64,000 bases of DNA, taken from the NCBI GenBank assembly GCA_937982565.1, contig CALJLN010000045.1, forward strand, positions 66,552 to 130,551, in the 5' to 3' direction. The number at the start of each line of letters is the position of its first letter. Position 1 is the stretch's first letter. The stretch is from UBA2421 sp002343075 (GTDB lineage Bacteria > Planctomycetota > Phycisphaerae > Tepidisphaerales > Tepidisphaeraceae). The notes below the pieces were generated by a model, which worked only from the letters and a program-made list of their open reading frames with translations, made no database searches and was not told the DNA's origin. Shown here one piece after another: positions 52,373-60,703 of this stretch. The position numbers were made by a program, and so were the translations under genes.

Positions 52373-53590
52373 TCAGTTTACCCGAACATTCAGGGTCGCC
52401 GGCCGGTCAATCTTAAACGGCAGCTCCACGAGCAGATTGCCCTGCCGCGTGCGGGCAAACGTTTCGACGAGGCGGCCCTCTAGCGTGACAAGCACGCTGC
52501 CATCGGGGAGGCCGGAAATCTCGATGATTGGCCGAGTGAGCGGAAGCGATTGCGGCGTCAGCAGCACGTCCACCCGAGGGGCGCTGGCGATGATCTGATA
52601 TGCCCCGCGCGATTCATTGTAGCCATCATTGTTCGCATCGCCCGGCGAACGCCGATCGACCCGGCCCATCGCCTCGGGTACCGCAATCTCCGCTGGCGAC
52701 TCGTGCGCGCCGGCTCCTTCGCTCTTTGCGCGCGGGGAAAGGGCGCGAAACTGGCCATCCCAATAGCTGCGTCCATCATGGTAGATCGTCAGTTCGCCGA
52801 CTTCGCCGTTGGAGCTAAACCGCGCGCGCAGCGGGCCTGCCTCGTCCACTACAAAGCCGCCCGGCCGCGCGAGGACCGTATCGAGCGCCACCCGAAATTT
52901 TCCCGGGGAGTTGACCACCACTCCATACCCCCGGCGGTGAATCGACCACGGTTCATCCGTTGTGCTCTGGCCGACATAAAAGTGGTCGTTGTCGGTGAGC
53001 AGGACGTCGTCGAGCCAGACATCCGATCTGCCATCAATTGCAATCCGCAGTAGCGCCGGCGATGCGGCGGCGGGGAGCGAGGAGATATCCAGCCACAAGG
53101 ACACCCACTCGCGCGGCCGAAGCAACATTGATTGCGAGTGCGAGGTGCCGTCGGCAAGTTCGAGCGTGAGGGTTGCCGAACAGGCCTTGTCCGCCCGTAG
53201 TGAACCGCCAAGCAGTGTCCAGTTGGCAGGGAACGCCCGTCCGACGAGCAGCGACGACAGTTTCACTTCAATCTCCGGCGTGCCCGCTCCGATGCGCAAC
53301 GATGCCTGCCCCGTCTGCGCCACCGCGGGATCGATCTGCACCTTGCCGCGGGGGACACGGATGAACGCGTCGTCGGCGGACAGCTCAAAATTCAGCAGCA
53401 CGCTGTACCGCTGGCCTTTCAAAGTCGGATCGACTTTTGCCACCTGCATCGATGGAAGCCTGCTCGCTGTCTCAAAATCGGCGCGCGGCGATTTCGAGCC
53501 GGGGGTGCGAGTACAGCCACCCAGCGCAATGACCAGCGATAACGCGATTAGCGGTGCAGACAGACCGAGATTGAAACCCTTTTGCCGCAT
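52373..53590 (-). CDS. Predicted lipoprotein, last gene of the ECF operon
   Basis: A protein of 405 residues. A lipoprotein signal with lipobox LGGC (in SLVIALGGCTRT, about residues 15-26) predicts an N-terminal lipid anchor. The remainder is beta-rich: a carbohydrate-binding-like sandwich (about 70-190; DVWLDDVLLTDN) and a second sheet domain. A dockerin-like phrase SPGDANNDGYNESRGAYQII (about 305-324) suggests one calcium-binding loop. No enzyme motif. It follows the pseudoprotease gene by 66 bp on the same strand, so it is likely part of the ECF operon. A start at 53614 is possible. Confidence 0.68.
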   Translation of the reverse strand: MRQKGFNLGLSAPLIALSLVIALGGCTRTPGSKSPRADFETASRLPSMQVAKVDPTLKGQRYSVLLNFELSADDAFIRVPRGKVQIDPAVAQTGQASLRIGAGTPEIEVKLSSLLVGRAFPANWTLLGGSLRADKACSATLTLELADGTSHSQSMLLRPREWVSLWLDISSLPAAASPALLRIAIDGRSDVWLDDVLLTDNDHFYVGQSTTDEPWSIHRRGYGVVVNSPGKFRVALDTVLARPGGFVVDEAGPLRARFSSNGEVGELTIYHDGRSYWDGQFRALSPRAKSEGAGAHESPAEIAVPEAMGRVDRRSPGDANNDGYNESRGAYQIIASAPRVDVLLTPQSLPLTRPIIEISGLPDGSVLVTLEGRLVETFARTRQGNLLVELPFKIDRPATLNVRVN

Positions 53591-53656
53591 GCGAAGTGTC
53601 CGAGCCCGACGCATGGCAGCATAAGCGCCCCCGATACGGATTCAATCGACAAAAGG

Positions 53657-54859
53657 TTATCGGCGTTCCGAATCGCGCGGCTTGAGATTGACGGAGATGT
53701 CGAGCGACTGTTGATCGCGCAAGACTCTTAGCACCGTGGGGCCGCGCTTCTCGGTCATGCTTGCCGCGAAGCTCGGCGGGTCGCCGACGGCTTCGCCGCC
53801 GAGCGTCAGAATCAGGTCGCCCTCGCGCAGCCCGGCAGCGTCGGCAGCGGAGTTGTGAAGCACCTTCATCACCATCACCGCAGGCCTTGTACCGAGCGCG
53901 GGGTTCTCCCTGCGGGCCGGGTCGGCCGGGAAGACTTCCCGCAGAAACACACCGAGCACCGGCCGCGACGTTGCACCCTGCGTGATGATCTGTGTCACCA
54001 CGGGTTCACACCGCGCGGCATCAAGGAACTGCCCCTGTCGCAGGAACCCGGCAACCTCCCCGCGAACATTGATGACGATCCCGCTGTCCTGCTGCGATCC
54101 GGTCCACACCGTGAGCCGGCCCGCCTCGCCGGTGATGTTCAGGAACATCGTCAGTGCCCCATCGGCCGGGCGGCGGCCATTCATGGGCATGGCTCTTTCG
54201 CTGCTGGGCCGTTCGAGCTTGAGCACAGTGAGCGCAGTCTGGCGATCAGAGCCGACAAAAGTCGCCCCGCACACCGTCCCATCGCCGCAGGCGACGGTCA
54301 GGGGCTGATCGCCGATGGCTTCGCGTTCAATGTAGTAGGGAAGCAGGACGTGTCCGATCGAATCAACAACAACACCGATCGAGCGCGGGCTGACATCGAT
54401 CACGGCGCGGTCTTCGCCGGTTTCGGTCACCATCTCAAATGCACCATCGCCACGCGGGACGAGCCGAAATGATCGTTCCGCGGGCTGGGTGGCCGGCTGG
54501 CGGGGGGTGATGGTTGCGTCGATGTAGCGCTGGCTTGCCGTCTTTTCGAGATCGGCGGTGAGCTTGGTGTTGGCGGATTGGTCGAGGGAGAGATCCCATC
54601 GCTTGAGCGTGAAATCCTGGCCCATCAGGTTGAGTGCCCACTTCGGCGGGGGAAGATAAACGCGCACCAGCCCCACGCGGGTCTGCGCGTAGAGTGCTTC
54701 AGTTTCCGCGCTCAACTGTTCAAGCAGTGGCGACGCGGAGATCGTCGCGGCGGGGGCGTCTGCGGGAGCATCTGCGCGGGCAACGGACTGTACAGCGCAG
54801 ATGACAGCGCAGGTGATGGCGCAGGCAGAGATTGTGAGGCAGATTGGCGTGCGCCGCAT
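53657..54859 (-). CDS. HtrA-like PDZ protein with lost protease triad
   Basis: A protein of 400 residues. A signal peptide (MRRTPICLTISACAITCAVI, cut near ARADA) is followed by a two-barrel trypsin-like domain (about 140-290) and a PDZ domain (about 300-395; RPVLGVFLREVFP, SAADAAGLREGDLILTLGGE). Compared with HtrA, IGHVLLPYYI replaces the 'LTNNHV' box (His to Tyr), RQTALTVLKLE replaces 'RTDLAVLK' (Asp to Ala), while DSGIVINVRGEVAGF keeps the Ser position without GGP. The protease must be inactive; it probably binds misfolded proteins or peptides. Its start codon overlaps the stop of the anti-sigma gene by one base (TAATG), so both are made together. Confidence 0.78.
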   Translation of the reverse strand: MRRTPICLTISACAITCAVICAVQSVARADAPADAPAATISASPLLEQLSAETEALYAQTRVGLVRVYLPPPKWALNLMGQDFTLKRWDLSLDQSANTKLTADLEKTASQRYIDATITPRQPATQPAERSFRLVPRGDGAFEMVTETGEDRAVIDVSPRSIGVVVDSIGHVLLPYYIEREAIGDQPLTVACGDGTVCGATFVGSDRQTALTVLKLERPSSERAMPMNGRRPADGALTMFLNITGEAGRLTVWTGSQQDSGIVINVRGEVAGFLRQGQFLDAARCEPVVTQIITQGATSRPVLGVFLREVFPADPARRENPALGTRPAVMVMKVLHNSAADAAGLREGDLILTLGGEAVGDPPSFAASMTEKRGPTVLRVLRDQQSLDISVNLKPRDSERR

Positions 54860-55551
54860 TAGAAGTCGTCTCCGATGAGTCGCACCCCGTTGGTTTGCAC
54901 CTGCCGGTGTCTCTGCTGCCATTTCGCCACATCGTTGGTGAACTCGCGGGCTTCCTGCAAGGTGGAAAACCGGCGGGTCGTGACTACATTTCCAAACTGG
55001 TCACTGAGCGCGACATCATACCCGGCCGGGACGACCTGCCCGCCGACGGGCATCACACCCGCCATCCCCGCTGCGAGTGTGCGTTCGGGGATAAAACCAG
55101 TCGGCTGGTCGAGCATGCCCGGGTTCAAGGCTACGGGTTGAGACTGGGAAACGGGCGATACACCATTGATGGTAGTCCCGCGCAGGCCGTAGCCGGCAAT
55201 CAATCCCACCGCCAGCACCGCGGCGACGCGCGAAAGCCCGCCGGCCCATTGGCTGACCCGCCCGAAGAGCGAAATCCCCGCCGCCGGTGTCGTCGTTTGC
55301 GACAGGGCGCGCGATTGCTGATGGAGCGCACCACGCACATACCACTGCAACTGCTGCGATTCGGTTTCGGTCGCTTCGAGCGACGCAAACGCCTCGGCAC
55401 GAAGCGAACGATATTCGCGCATCCGGGCAAGCTCGGCCGACATCCCGTCGTCGGTCTGCAGGCGAGCTTCAAGGCCGATCGCTTCGGCGTCGGTCAGATC
55501 GTTGTCGAGGTAACGATCGAGCAATTCAGTATCACGGTCAGAAAAATTCAT
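54859..55551 (-). CDS. Membrane-bound anti-sigma factor
   Basis: A protein of 230 residues. The N-terminal helix bundle (MNFSDRDTELLDRYLDNDLT, DAEAIGLEARLQTD) resembles the anti-sigma domain that masks an ECF factor; the zinc-ligand HxxxCxxC motif of ZAS proteins is absent. One TM segment (about 107-126, LSRVAAVLAVGLIAGYGLRG) leads to a periplasmic part (about 130-230) ending in DVAKWQQRHRQVQTN. It follows the sigma gene by 91 bp and overlaps the HtrA-like gene by one base, the classic sigma / anti-sigma arrangement. A start at 55578 is possible. Confidence 0.75.
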   Translation of the reverse strand: MNFSDRDTELLDRYLDNDLTDAEAIGLEARLQTDDGMSAELARMREYRSLRAEAFASLEATETESQQLQWYVRGALHQQSRALSQTTTPAAGISLFGRVSQWAGGLSRVAAVLAVGLIAGYGLRGTTINGVSPVSQSQPVALNPGMLDQPTGFIPERTLAAGMAGVMPVGGQVVPAGYDVALSDQFGNVVTTRRFSTLQEAREFTNDVAKWQQRHRQVQTNGVRLIGDDF

Positions 55552-55642
55552 TGGCGTCCTCGTTCTCCACTCACACAATCCAGACTCGATCTACCCAAAC
55601 GGGTGCATTTTCATCAGCAATATCAAGCAATAACATCTGCGG

Positions 55643-56194
55643 CTACATTCCGCGCGCCGCGCCCAGGTTGTTCTTTTCAACATACTCCCGCAACATCGAC
55701 TCAATCTGCCTGCGGGCGCGGAAAATCCACGTCTTCACCTGCGGCACCGATGCATCCAGGCTCGATGCGATGTCGGCATACGACATATTCTCATACTCAC
55801 ACAACACCAACGCGGCACGGAAGTGGTCGGGGAGTTTACCGATCGCTTCACGCACCCGCGAGACTGTTTCGTTCTCAATCATATTTGCCAGCGGTGTTTC
55901 TGTGCGGTCGGGCTGTTCATCGCCCACCACCTGCATACGCTTATGCCGCAGCAGCCGCAATGACTCATTGACCACCGCGCGTTTTAGCAAACCGCCCGGT
56001 TCACGCCAGTCATATCGTGCCCGGTGCTGCCAAAGGTTGGTCACCGCTTGCTGCACCACATCTTCAGGCGACGCACGGGTGCCGACGATTGCCCGCGCAA
56101 TGGCCAGCAACCGGCGCGATTGATTCGCGACGGCGCGTTCGAACAGATCAAGCGTCGGATCGGTGCCGTCGGCCATCATGCCTTCTTCTGTCAT
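55643..56194 (-). CDS. RNA polymerase ECF sigma factor
   Basis: A protein of 183 residues. Region 2 (about 18-85; FERAVANQSRRLLAIARAIV, SPEDVVQQAVTNLWQHRARY) and region 4 (about 115-170; AIGKLPDHFRAALVLCEYEN, MSYADIASSLDASVPQVKTW) are complete, with no region 3. It should direct transcription of an envelope or surface regulon and probably of its own operon. It is the first gene of sigma / anti-sigma / HtrA-like / lipoprotein. Starts at 56179 or 56176 (MADGTDP) have a better purine-rich upstream stretch and are possible. Confidence 0.9.
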   Translation of the reverse strand: MTEEGMMADGTDPTLDLFERAVANQSRRLLAIARAIVGTRASPEDVVQQAVTNLWQHRARYDWREPGGLLKRAVVNESLRLLRHKRMQVVGDEQPDRTETPLANMIENETVSRVREAIGKLPDHFRAALVLCEYENMSYADIASSLDASVPQVKTWIFRARRQIESMLREYVEKNNLGAARGM

Positions 56195-56344
56195 AACGCG
56201 CCACCCGTCGGCGAGTTGCACTGTTTACACCCCGCCGCCGCAGTTGGCGCGACCGATAAAATCAGGAAAACCGGTATCCAATGCGACGAATCGCGGGTTT
56301 CTGGATAATATCCCAGGTTAGGACGATTTTCCGGGAGTGTTTTA

Positions 56345-57577
56345 ATGCCAGCTTCCATGCTAACCGTATTCGCGAGTTTCGTCGCGCTATTTGCTACCTC
56401 GTTCACGCTTGCAGCATCGCCCCAGGTGGACGATCGTGCACAGCGGATGATTGATCGGGGCATCGATTATCTCAAGTCGCAGCAAAAGCCCGACGGCGGA
56501 TGGCAAGGCGACCGCGACCCGCCGGCCATCACGGCGATCGCGCTCAAAGCGATTGTGCAGGACGATAAGTACGACAGCCGCACCGATTTTGTCGCGCGCG
56601 GCTACCAAAAGCTGCTCGGCTACCAGTTGGAAGACGGGGGCATCTACAAAGATCTGCTTGCCAACTACAACACCGCCATCGCGGTCAGCGCCCTCGCTGC
56701 GGCGAATGATGACGCTTTTCGGCCTCAACTGGAGAAAGCCGTGGCTTATCTCCGTGGGTTGCAGTGGACCCCCGACACCCGGCCGGAGTATGCGGGTAGT
56801 CCGGATGAAAAAGTCCGCGAGAACAACACCGGTAAGCAGGTGGTGACCGATGAATCCGACCCATTTTTCGGCGGTTGGGGTTACGGCGGGCGGTCGCGCG
56901 GGTCGGGACGGCCCGACTTATCCAACGTCTCGCTCGCACTCGATGCGCTGCACGATGCAGGCCTGCAACCGACTGACCCCGCTTTTCAGAACGCCATCAA
57001 GTTCGTCACGCGCGTCCAAAACAACAGCGAAACCAACCCCGCGGCATGGGCGGGCAACGACGGCGGATTTATCTATGGGCCTGCCGACACACGCACGGGC
57101 GAATCGATGGCCGGCGAATACACCGATGCCACTGGCCGCCGACTCCTGCGCAGCTATGGCTCGATGACCTACGCCGGGCTGAAAAGTTTTATTTATGCCG
57201 GCCTGACGAAAGATGATCCCCGAGTCCGCGCCGCCGCCGAGTGGATCGCGCGAAACTGGACTCTTGACGAAAATCCCGGCATGAAGCTCAACAAGCCTGA
57301 GATGGCAACGGAAGGCCTTTACTATTACTACCACACGCTCGCCCGCGCCCTGAATGCCTACGACACACCCACCCTCATCACCGCCGACGGAACGAGCCAC
57401 GATTGGCGGGTCGAACTAGTGGCAAAACTGGAATCGCTGCAGAAAGAAGACGGCAGTTGGGCTGGCGACAAGCGTTGGATGGAAGCCAATCCGGTGCTGG
57501 TCACGTCATACGTGCTTTCGGCCCTGCATGAAGTGCGCGAAGATCTCCGGGAGCACCCGGCCGAGATCGGGCGCTGA
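56345..57577 (+). CDS. Secreted prenyltransferase/squalene-cyclase-like toroid protein
   Basis: A protein of 410 residues with a signal peptide (MPASMLTVFASFVALFATSF, cut near TLAA); GGGAG lies 7 bases before the start. The fold is an alpha/alpha toroid made of repeats such as GIDYLKSQQKPDGGWQGD, ALDALHDAGLQP and KLESLQKEDGSWAGD, with a DGGxxG-like signature. The DxDD acid motif of squalene-hopene cyclases is not seen, so enzymatic cyclisation is unlikely; such planctomycete proteins are of unknown function. It diverges from the ECF sigma gene (150-bp gap), so it may be a target of that factor. Confidence 0.8.
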   Translation: MPASMLTVFASFVALFATSFTLAASPQVDDRAQRMIDRGIDYLKSQQKPDGGWQGDRDPPAITAIALKAIVQDDKYDSRTDFVARGYQKLLGYQLEDGGIYKDLLANYNTAIAVSALAAANDDAFRPQLEKAVAYLRGLQWTPDTRPEYAGSPDEKVRENNTGKQVVTDESDPFFGGWGYGGRSRGSGRPDLSNVSLALDALHDAGLQPTDPAFQNAIKFVTRVQNNSETNPAAWAGNDGGFIYGPADTRTGESMAGEYTDATGRRLLRSYGSMTYAGLKSFIYAGLTKDDPRVRAAAEWIARNWTLDENPGMKLNKPEMATEGLYYYYHTLARALNAYDTPTLITADGTSHDWRVELVAKLESLQKEDGSWAGDKRWMEANPVLVTSYVLSALHEVREDLREHPAEIGR

Positions 57578-57686
57578 GAAGGGCAGACACGCCAGCAACG
57601 TGCCGCTGGGGTGGGACGCCTTGCGGCGCACCGCCGCGCTTGCCACCATCGCGGGCGTTGCAGCGGTCGGTGTAGTCAATGGAAAG

Positions 57687-57777
57687 CGGAGAGGGAGGGA
57701 TTCGAACCCTCGCTACGGGTATGACCCCGTAGACCGGTTTAGCAAACCAGCGCATTCAGCCGCTCTGCCACCTCTCC
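57687..57777 (-). tRNA. tRNA-Ser, anticodon GCU
   Basis: On the minus strand the 7-bp acceptor stem GGAGAGG/CCTCTCC closes a 91-nt cloverleaf with discriminator G. The anticodon loop TTTGCTAAA gives GCU (reads AGC/AGU). A long variable arm (CTACGGGGTCATACCCGTAG) is class II and typical for serine. The T arm is GAGGGTTCGAATCCCTC. CCA is not encoded. Confidence 0.95.
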
Positions 57778-58030
57778 GGTAGGGCCGATATCCTAGCAAA
57801 ATCGATTTTTGATTGCCAGAGTGCTCGTCTCGCGACGATCCCGGCTGAAATTGTCCGATAAGAACGCCCGCTCGACGGGGGAGGGTGGGGTTCATTTCTC
57901 AATCCGCGGGGGCTGGTAAATCTGCTTGCTTCTCCTCCCGATGAATTGGAAGAGTTAGACAACGCCTTGCAAGTGGGCGGGGCTACTTTTCTCGGCTCAC
58001 TTGGCAGGCTGGCAAAGCGAAAGGTTGCAT

Positions 58031-59290
58031 ATGAACAGGAAAATGTCGTCCGGCCTATTCCCGGCTCGAGCGCGCTCGGGCGCGACGATGATCTACATGA
58101 TCGTGACGCTCTTGGCGCTATTTGCCATTATCTCGCTCGGCGTCGACTGGGGCAGAGTGCAGGTGGCCCAGGCGCAGCTCCAGACCACGGCCGACGCTGC
58201 CGCTCGATATGCCATCGTTGGACTGAAAAACGACAACGGCTCCGGCTCGGCGGCCAAGGCCAACGCCGCTTCAGTGGTGACTCAAAACAAGATCGATGGC
58301 GTTTCCGGTCAGATTGACACCGCACAGGATGTGCAGATCGGTATCTGGAATAAGGATACAAAGTCCTTTGCCACTACCAACAACCTCGATGCGGCAAACG
58401 CCGTCCGGGTGACTTTGCACCGCAGCACGGCTCGAAACAATCCAATCCCACTGACTTTCGCGCCGCTCATCGGGCGAAACAACGCAAGTATCCGCGCCAG
58501 CAGCACCGCCGTCATGGATTTCAGCCTCTTCGGCAACGCTGCCAACAGCGGCGCGGGCCACGGCACGTTCAAATACTTCGTCCCGGCAACCAGCAACCCC
58601 TGGCTTAGCGGGATGCCCTCCGGGTCGGTTGCCAATGCCGGCAACCCCGCCGGCAACCCCGACTACGCAGGCAGTGAGTTTGTCGATGACGGAAGCGGTA
58701 AATCCCGCAACAAGGGTTCGAGTGGCAGTGGCAGCGCCGGCGGCAGCGGGGCGTCGGGCGGCAACTGGTCGACTTGGGGCGACTACTCGGCCAAAAAAGG
58801 CTCGCCCATCAAGGCAGGCAACATTCCTGTCCTCCCCGGTTCGACCATGACCTTCGACGGCGTCAACGGCGGGGCCAACAACAGCAATTCGACCACGCTC
58901 TACGACGGCGACGGCAACACCGGATGGGTCATCGACAACTTTGGCAAGAGCGAAAACGGCATGTCGAACATCAAGGCGCCGATCAACAGCGTGATCGCGG
59001 TGTTCCTCACCGACACCCGGCCCGACCAGAACAACAGCAGCAAGAATCCCCCGGTGCTCGACTTTTCCTCGGCGTCCAGCCGCAACTTTACCTCACTCGA
59101 ACCACAGATTCAGCAGGTATTCTTCATCGGCAATGGCCGCCGCGATAACGGCGAAGTGCAGCGCTTCAAGGTTCCCGCCGGCGCGACCCGGCTGTTCATC
59201 GGCACCATGGACGGCTGGGAATGGAACAACAACGTCGGCGGGTTTGAAGTGACGGCCCACCTCAGCGGAAACATCGTTACCGTGCAGTAA
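58031..59290 (+). CDS. TadG-like pilus-assembly protein with a C-terminal LecA-like domain
   Basis: A protein of 419 residues. Residues about 15-50 (RSGATMIYMIVTLLALFAII, then VDWGRVQVAQAQLQTTADAA) are the TadG/TadE-type N-terminus: a single TM, then a helix. Residues 50-160 are the usual pseudopilin-like globular part. A Gly/Ser linker (about 225-250) leads to a sandwich domain (about 255-419) with IKAPINSVIAVFLTD, QVFFIGNGRRDNGEVQRF and VPAGATRLFIGTMDGWEWNN, similar to the galactose-binding PA-IL (LecA) lectin. It may display a sugar-binding module at the cell surface. A terminator follows at 59352. It is not accompanied by other tad genes. Confidence 0.78.
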   Translation: MNRKMSSGLFPARARSGATMIYMIVTLLALFAIISLGVDWGRVQVAQAQLQTTADAAARYAIVGLKNDNGSGSAAKANAASVVTQNKIDGVSGQIDTAQDVQIGIWNKDTKSFATTNNLDAANAVRVTLHRSTARNNPIPLTFAPLIGRNNASIRASSTAVMDFSLFGNAANSGAGHGTFKYFVPATSNPWLSGMPSGSVANAGNPAGNPDYAGSEFVDDGSGKSRNKGSSGSGSAGGSGASGGNWSTWGDYSAKKGSPIKAGNIPVLPGSTMTFDGVNGGANNSNSTTLYDGDGNTGWVIDNFGKSENGMSNIKAPINSVIAVFLTDTRPDQNNSSKNPPVLDFSSASSRNFTSLEPQIQQVFFIGNGRRDNGEVQRFKVPAGATRLFIGTMDGWEWNNNVGGFEVTAHLSGNIVTVQ

Positions 59291-59351
59291 ACGCACCACC
59301 CGAACGAACCGCACAGGCGGAATAAGTCGGACATAATCCGCAGTAGACGAG

Positions 59352-59391
59352 GCCCGCACGCGATGAAACAGATCATGCGTGCGGGCTTTTT
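59352..59391 (+). terminator. Rho-independent terminator after the TadG-like gene
   Basis: GCCCGCACGC (59352-59361) pairs perfectly with GCGTGCGGGC (59377-59386), and five T follow at 59387-59391. It ends the transcript 62 bp after the stop codon. Confidence 0.88.
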
Positions 59392-59441
59392 CCTTCCGGA
59401 ACCTTGTTTTAGGGGTACTATCCGGGGGCGAGTATCCTGTC

Positions 59442-60545
59442 ATGGGAAAGGTGGCAATTGAATCTCTCGAACCCCGCCGACTCATGTGCGAGACCCACGC
59501 GCTCGAGCTGGCGCGCAATCCCACCGCTGCCAGTTTTGCGGTCTATGCGGCGAATGCGCAGCGCGAAACGCCCATGCGCCAAGTCGTCGCCGACCCCATC
59601 GGACCGACGCAGTTGCCCCAGCTTGCCTGGACCACTCGTGCCGCAACGCCGCAAAAGCGCGAGGAAGGCGCGTCCGCCGTCCTGAATGGCAAGCTCTACG
59701 TCTTCGGCGGCTACTACGATCACACATTTAACGGAACCGGACGAACCGACGCATACGATCCCGCAACCAACACCTGGCAGCAGCGCGCCAGCATTCCAGA
59801 AGCCATCACCCACGCGCAGGCACTGGTCATCAACGGCGAGGCGTGGCTGTTCGGCGGATATGTCGGCCCGACCCTCGGCCCGGCCACCAAGAAGATTCAC
59901 ATCTACAACCCCAACTCAAACACCTGGCGGCGGGGGCCGGACATGCCCATGTCGCGCGGTGCCGGCGCGGCCGCGCTGGTCGGAAACACCGTTTACGTCT
60001 TCGGCGGGCGCGACCTCGACCGCGCCTACGACATGCATCAGGTCTACGCCCTCAACCTCGCCACCAACACATGGTCAACCAAGGCCAATCTGCCCAACCC
60101 GCGCAACCACATCAGCGGGGTCGCCGTCGATGGAAAGGTCTACGCCGTCGGCGGGCAGTGGAACGAGGCCAGCTTGGCCATCAACCAAAGCGATGTTCAC
60201 CGCTACGATCCCTCCACCAACATCTGGACCAGGGTCGCATCGTTGCCGCAGGCCATGTCGCACAATCACTCCGCCACCTTCGCACACAACGGCAGCATCG
60301 TCATCGCCGGCGGTGAAACCAGCCATAACGTCTCCACTGCAAAGGTCTTTGCCTACGCGCCATCGCGCAACCAATGGACACCCATCGGCGACCTTCCCGC
60401 CGCCCGCCGGGCCGGACATGCCGGGATCATCAATGGCCGGCTCATTTTCACCGGCGGTTCAATCGTCGGCAGCCAGAAAACCGATGTCTGGATGAGCAGC
60501 GATCTCGACGCCTCGCTCTCCGCCGGGACACTTTCGGCGTTTTAG
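59442..60545 (+). CDS. LEPR-XLL kelch-repeat beta-propeller protein (copy 1)
   Basis: A protein of 367 residues. The LEPR-XLL signal variant ESLEPRRLM is at residues 6-14. Five to six kelch repeats follow from about residue 70: ASAVLNGKLYVFGGYYDH, ALVINGEAWLFGGYVG, AALVGNTVYVFGGRDLD, VAVDGKVYAVGGQWNE, ATFAHNGSIVIAGGE, AGIINGRLIFTGGSI, each with the GG pair and a following W/Y. Kelch propellers bind proteins or oxidise or hydrolyse sugars; no active-site motif was seen. It is the first of two tandem copies. There is no clear ribosome site. Confidence 0.88.
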   Translation: MGKVAIESLEPRRLMCETHALELARNPTAASFAVYAANAQRETPMRQVVADPIGPTQLPQLAWTTRAATPQKREEGASAVLNGKLYVFGGYYDHTFNGTGRTDAYDPATNTWQQRASIPEAITHAQALVINGEAWLFGGYVGPTLGPATKKIHIYNPNSNTWRRGPDMPMSRGAGAAALVGNTVYVFGGRDLDRAYDMHQVYALNLATNTWSTKANLPNPRNHISGVAVDGKVYAVGGQWNEASLAINQSDVHRYDPSTNIWTRVASLPQAMSHNHSATFAHNGSIVIAGGETSHNVSTAKVFAYAPSRNQWTPIGDLPAARRAGHAGIINGRLIFTGGSIVGSQKTDVWMSSDLDASLSAGTLSAF

Positions 60546-60703
60546 CTGCAACTGATCGCCTGCGACATGCGAATAAAGCGGATAACCCCACCGTCCGGTG
60601 TCACCCGCGTCGGTAGTGCGACAAATAACCACGCGCGGTTCGCGGGGCATTGGCGTTAGAATGCGTCGCTTCGAAGCCGATGGACGGTTGAAGGGAAGTG
60701 TTC

